This document shows positions 4,566-6,572 of a DNA stretch of 6,572 nucleotides, piece after piece (position 1 is the stretch's first letter; each line of letters begins with the position of its first letter). Source of the stretch: Actinomycetota bacterium (GTDB lineage Bacteria > Actinomycetota > Acidimicrobiia > IMCC26256 > BP-133). The position numbers and the translations under genes are program-made. A model generated the notes under the pieces. The model was not told where the DNA came from. It ran no database searches and saw only the letters and a list, made by a program, of their open reading frames with translations. Location: NCBI GenBank assembly GCA_030838815.1, contig JAUZEX010000388.1, forward strand, positions 1 to 6,572, in the 5' to 3' direction.

Positions 4566-5543
4566 GTGCCCGGAGCCGGCGAGCTCGTGATCATGGCCAA
4601 CCCGGACGCCGGTTCATCGCTGCGGTATCTCCTGCGGGTCCCGATCGCCGGTGGCCTGGTGTTCCGGACGGCGGGGACCTGGCCCCGGACGAAGGCGCTG
4701 TTCTGCTTTCCGATGCCGCCGGAGGCGTGGCCCGACGACGGGGAGGTCGTGGAGCGCGTCCCGCTGCGGTCCTGCGTCCGGCGCGGGGCGGCGATCGAGG
4801 TCGTGGCCGACCGGGCGAGGGAGAACCGCTCGCAGCTGGTGTTCACCACCGGCCGGGGGCGGGAGATGGTCTTCTGGCAGTCGCCCCGGACCGTCAAGCA
4901 GGCCCGGCCGAACGTTGCACTCCCGACGGCCCGGGCGGGCGGTCTGGCCGACCTCGAGATCATCGTCGACACGCGGGAGCGCTACGCCTACCGCTTCGCC
5001 GGGCAGGCGGTGACGACGGCGTCGCGGGCCCTGCCTTGCGGCGACTACGGCGTGGTGGCCGACGGCCGGCTGGTCGCCGCCGTCGAGCGCAAGTCCCTGC
5101 CCGACCTCGTGAGCAGCGTGACCAACGGCAAGCTCCGCTACGCCCTGGGCGATCTCGCCGCCCTGCCCCGGGCCGCCGTGGTGGTCGAGGACCGCTACTC
5201 GGCGCTGTTCAAGCAGCGCCACGCCCGCCCGGCCGCCATCGCCGACGCCCTCGCCGAGTACCAGATTCGCTGGCCCACCATCCCGATCGTCTTCTGCGAA
5301 ACCCGCGCCCTGGCCGAGGAGTGGACCTACCGTTACCTTGCCGCCGCCTGGCAATGGGCCATCACCGAACCGGCCGCCCAGGCCCGAACGGCCACGACCG
5401 ACCCGCTCCTGCTCAGCGCCCCCGACCGGCCCGACCCCACCGTCGCCGAAGTGCGCGCCTGGGCCCGCCGCGCCGGCCTCGACGTCCCCGACCGCGGCCG
5501 CCTCCGCCCAGAGATCTGGACCGCTTGGCGAACCGGGCACTAA
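4566..5543 (+). CDS. ERCC4/XPF-type nuclease fused to an Lsr2-like DNA-binding domain
   Basis: With the GTG at 4566 the protein has 325 residues. Residues 1-120 form an N-terminal region I cannot assign; it is well formed and rich in beta-like stretches. Residues 128-250 are an ERCC4 (XPF) nuclease domain with an apparently intact active site: DTRE (135-138), Gly159-Asp160, and E174-R175-K176 followed by Asp180, the GDXnERKX3D signature. Such domains cut branched DNA such as flaps and forks, with a divalent metal. After a linker (about 265-290), residues 291-325 match the C-terminal domain of Lsr2, the actinobacterial nucleoid protein that binds AT-rich DNA: VAEVRAWARRAGLDV, then the minor-groove DRGR motif (309-312), then RPEIWTAW. 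The frame is also open from a GTG at 4542, but no ribosome site supports that start, and 4566 fits a leaderless promoter. The gene is divergent from the RecQ-like gene, with tRNA-Lys between them. The nuclease call is firm from motifs; target choice through the Lsr2 domain is inference. Confidence 0.88.
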   Translation: MPGAGELVIMANPDAGSSLRYLLRVPIAGGLVFRTAGTWPRTKALFCFPMPPEAWPDDGEVVERVPLRSCVRRGAAIEVVADRARENRSQLVFTTGRGREMVFWQSPRTVKQARPNVALPTARAGGLADLEIIVDTRERYAYRFAGQAVTTASRALPCGDYGVVADGRLVAAVERKSLPDLVSSVTNGKLRYALGDLAALPRAAVVVEDRYSALFKQRHARPAAIADALAEYQIRWPTIPIVFCETRALAEEWTYRYLAAAWQWAITEPAAQARTATTDPLLLSAPDRPDPTVAEVRAWARRAGLDVPDRGRLRPEIWTAWRTGH

Positions 5544-5601
5544 ACGCAATACCGGACACCCTGCGCTGCTCGCGAAAGTTGATCAGGCATTCGGCGCCGA
5601 C

Positions 5602-6444
5602 CTAGCGCGGAGCCCGCAATCCGGGACGGGTCCCGCCGAGGACGCCCGAGTGGTTCTTTGCCGCGTCGAGGATCAGTTTCGTGATCGCGCCAGGTTGCGT
5701 CACCATCGAAAGGTGGCTGGAGTTGAGTTCTACGGTCGTGGCCTTCATCCGCTGAGCGAGGAATCGTTCGAGCTCAGGTGCGATGGTCCTGTCCTGTTTC
5801 GAGACGGCGTACCACGTCGGCTTGGTCCTCCATGCCGCGACGGTCGTCTTGTCCGTGAACAATGAAGTCGAGACGGGTCCCTGAGCGGCGTAGAGAGCAA
5901 ACGCTCGAACCCTGGGCACACCGCCGGCGAAGTCGTTCAAAAATGCGGTCTGGCCCAACTGCTCGAAGCCGCCTGATTTGACCAGCCCGGCGCTCGCTGG
6001 TGGTGCCGGGAAGCGGGCCGCCAGTGCTGGGAAGTCCTCACCGGCATCTGGGGCGCGAGCGGCTACGTACACCAGACCGACGACGTTGGGGGCGTCTCCT
6101 GCCTGCGAGATGACGGTCCCGGCATAAGAATGAGCGACGAGAACTGTGGGTCCGTCCTGGCGCGCCAGGGCGCGCTGCGTTGCCGCCACATCGTCTGCGA
6201 GCGAGGTGAGAGGATTCTGTACCGACGTCACCTTCATGGCGGCCGCCTGCAGACGCTCGATCACATCCGACCACGACGAACCGTCGGCGTACGAGCCGTG
6301 TACCAGTACAACGTTGTGCACGCCGCCCGCGACCTTCCCCGCCTGCCTTGACGATGAGCCCTGTGCTGAAGCGCAGGCCGAGAGCAACGCCGCGGCCAGT
6401 CCCCCGGCGAGCGCCACCTTCCACGACGTTCGCCAATTGATCAT
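5602..6444 (-). CDS. Alpha/beta-hydrolase fold lipoprotein
   Basis: This 280-residue protein starts with a lipoprotein signal: basic MINWRTSWK, a hydrophobic run, then the lipobox LSAC, giving Cys24 as the lipidated residue on the outer face of the membrane. The mature part is an alpha/beta hydrolase (Abhydrolase_6-like). The oxyanion segment is LVHGSYADGSSW (47-58), the nucleophile Ser106 lies in VLVAHSYAGTV, the likely acid is Asp218 in SKQDR, and the likely base is His244 in SSHLSM. The elbow reads AHSYAG where relatives usually have GHSYGG. Substrate cannot be read; esterase activity on small molecules is the usual guess. The ATG at 6444 has a strong Shine-Dalgarno GAAAGGA eight bases upstream, unlike the other genes here. 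GC is lower than in the neighbours (62% and 65% in two hand-counted 60-base lines, against 75% in one line of the nuclease gene), which may reflect transfer. It converges on the ERCC4-Lsr2 gene, with 58 bases and no clear terminator between the stops. Confidence 0.87.
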   Translation of the reverse strand: MINWRTSWKVALAGGLAAALLSACASAQGSSSRQAGKVAGGVHNVVLVHGSYADGSSWSDVIERLQAAAMKVTSVQNPLTSLADDVAATQRALARQDGPTVLVAHSYAGTVISQAGDAPNVVGLVYVAARAPDAGEDFPALAARFPAPPASAGLVKSGGFEQLGQTAFLNDFAGGVPRVRAFALYAAQGPVSTSLFTDKTTVAAWRTKPTWYAVSKQDRTIAPELERFLAQRMKATTVELNSSHLSMVTQPGAITKLILDAAKNHSGVLGGTRPGLRAPR

Positions 6445-6452
6445 CCGCAGGG

Positions 6453-6459
6453 TCCTTTC
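6453..6459 (-). promoter_or_regulatory. Strong ribosome binding site of the hydrolase gene
   Basis: The minus strand reads GAAAGGA, followed by eight bases and the ATG at 6444. This is close to the ideal anti-16S match and fixes the start. It also implies a transcript with a 5' leader, in contrast to the leaderless-looking genes elsewhere in the window. No promoter hexamers could be assigned with confidence in the remaining upstream bases to 6572. A 7-bp inverted repeat, agccgag (6482-6488) and ctcggct (6535-6541), is present there. Confidence 0.7.
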
Positions 6460-6572
6460 TCAGGCGGTATCGCCCTTCCCAAGCCGAGTCTGGGCGAACT
6501 CATGCCTCGGGGGAACCCGTTCATGGCTTCTCGTCTCGGCTCAGACGGAATTGCCGGTGGCCGGCCGTCGAA

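Noticed and set aside
4614..5549. Long open frame on the minus strand opposite the ERCC4-Lsr2 gene (311 codons)
   Set aside because: Its translation is a glycine-, proline- and arginine-rich string without motifs. The plus-strand frame carries an intact nuclease signature.
5622..5635. Inverted repeat cgggac-gg-gtcccg near the end of the hydrolase gene
   Set aside because: It lies within the coding frame, has a two-base loop and no T run, so neither a terminator nor an operator is supported.

Overview
The window is high-GC DNA from an actinobacterium. The main evidence is an Lsr2-type DNA-binding domain, a signature of that phylum, together with GC near 75% in the core genes (hand count of one line), tRNA genes that do not encode CCA, and promoter-like -10 hexamers placed so close to start codons that the mRNAs would be leaderless. 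No genus can be named from this sequence alone.

Layout from left to right. (1) Positions 1-249 hold the 3' end of an unrecognised plus-strand gene. (2) A symmetrical hairpin at 341-365 can terminate transcription from both sides. (3) A minus-strand cluster of three tRNA genes follows, transcribed in the order tRNA-Glu(UUC), tRNA-Asp(GUC), tRNA-Phe(GAA). It begins only 21 bases after the stop codon of (4), a minus-strand EntS-like MFS exporter (701-2044). (5) Upstream of the exporter on the same strand lies a large RecQ-family helicase (2138-4264) with a C-terminal ComF-like phosphoribosyltransferase domain. (6) A plus-strand tRNA-Lys(UUU) gene sits in the divergent gap at 4347-4418. (7) Next is a plus-strand XPF/ERCC4-type nuclease with a C-terminal Lsr2-like DNA-binding domain (4566-5543). 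(8) Convergent to it is a minus-strand alpha/beta-hydrolase lipoprotein (5602-6444). The remaining 128 bases contain its leader and no further gene that I can see.

The most interesting part is 2138-5543. A 3'-5' RecQ helicase and a structure-specific nuclease domain are encoded back to back, and each is fused to an unusual accessory domain: ComF/PRTase on the helicase, Lsr2 on the nuclease. Both genes have a TACNGT hexamer exactly six bases before the proposed start codon. This fits a pair of DNA-processing proteins for repair, recombination or handling of foreign or AT-rich DNA, but a functional link is inference from position and domain content. The MFS exporter and the tRNA genes look like ordinary housekeeping or accessory neighbours. 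The hydrolase differs from its neighbours in composition (about 62-65% GC in two hand-counted lines) and in its strong Shine-Dalgarno site, so it may have a separate history.
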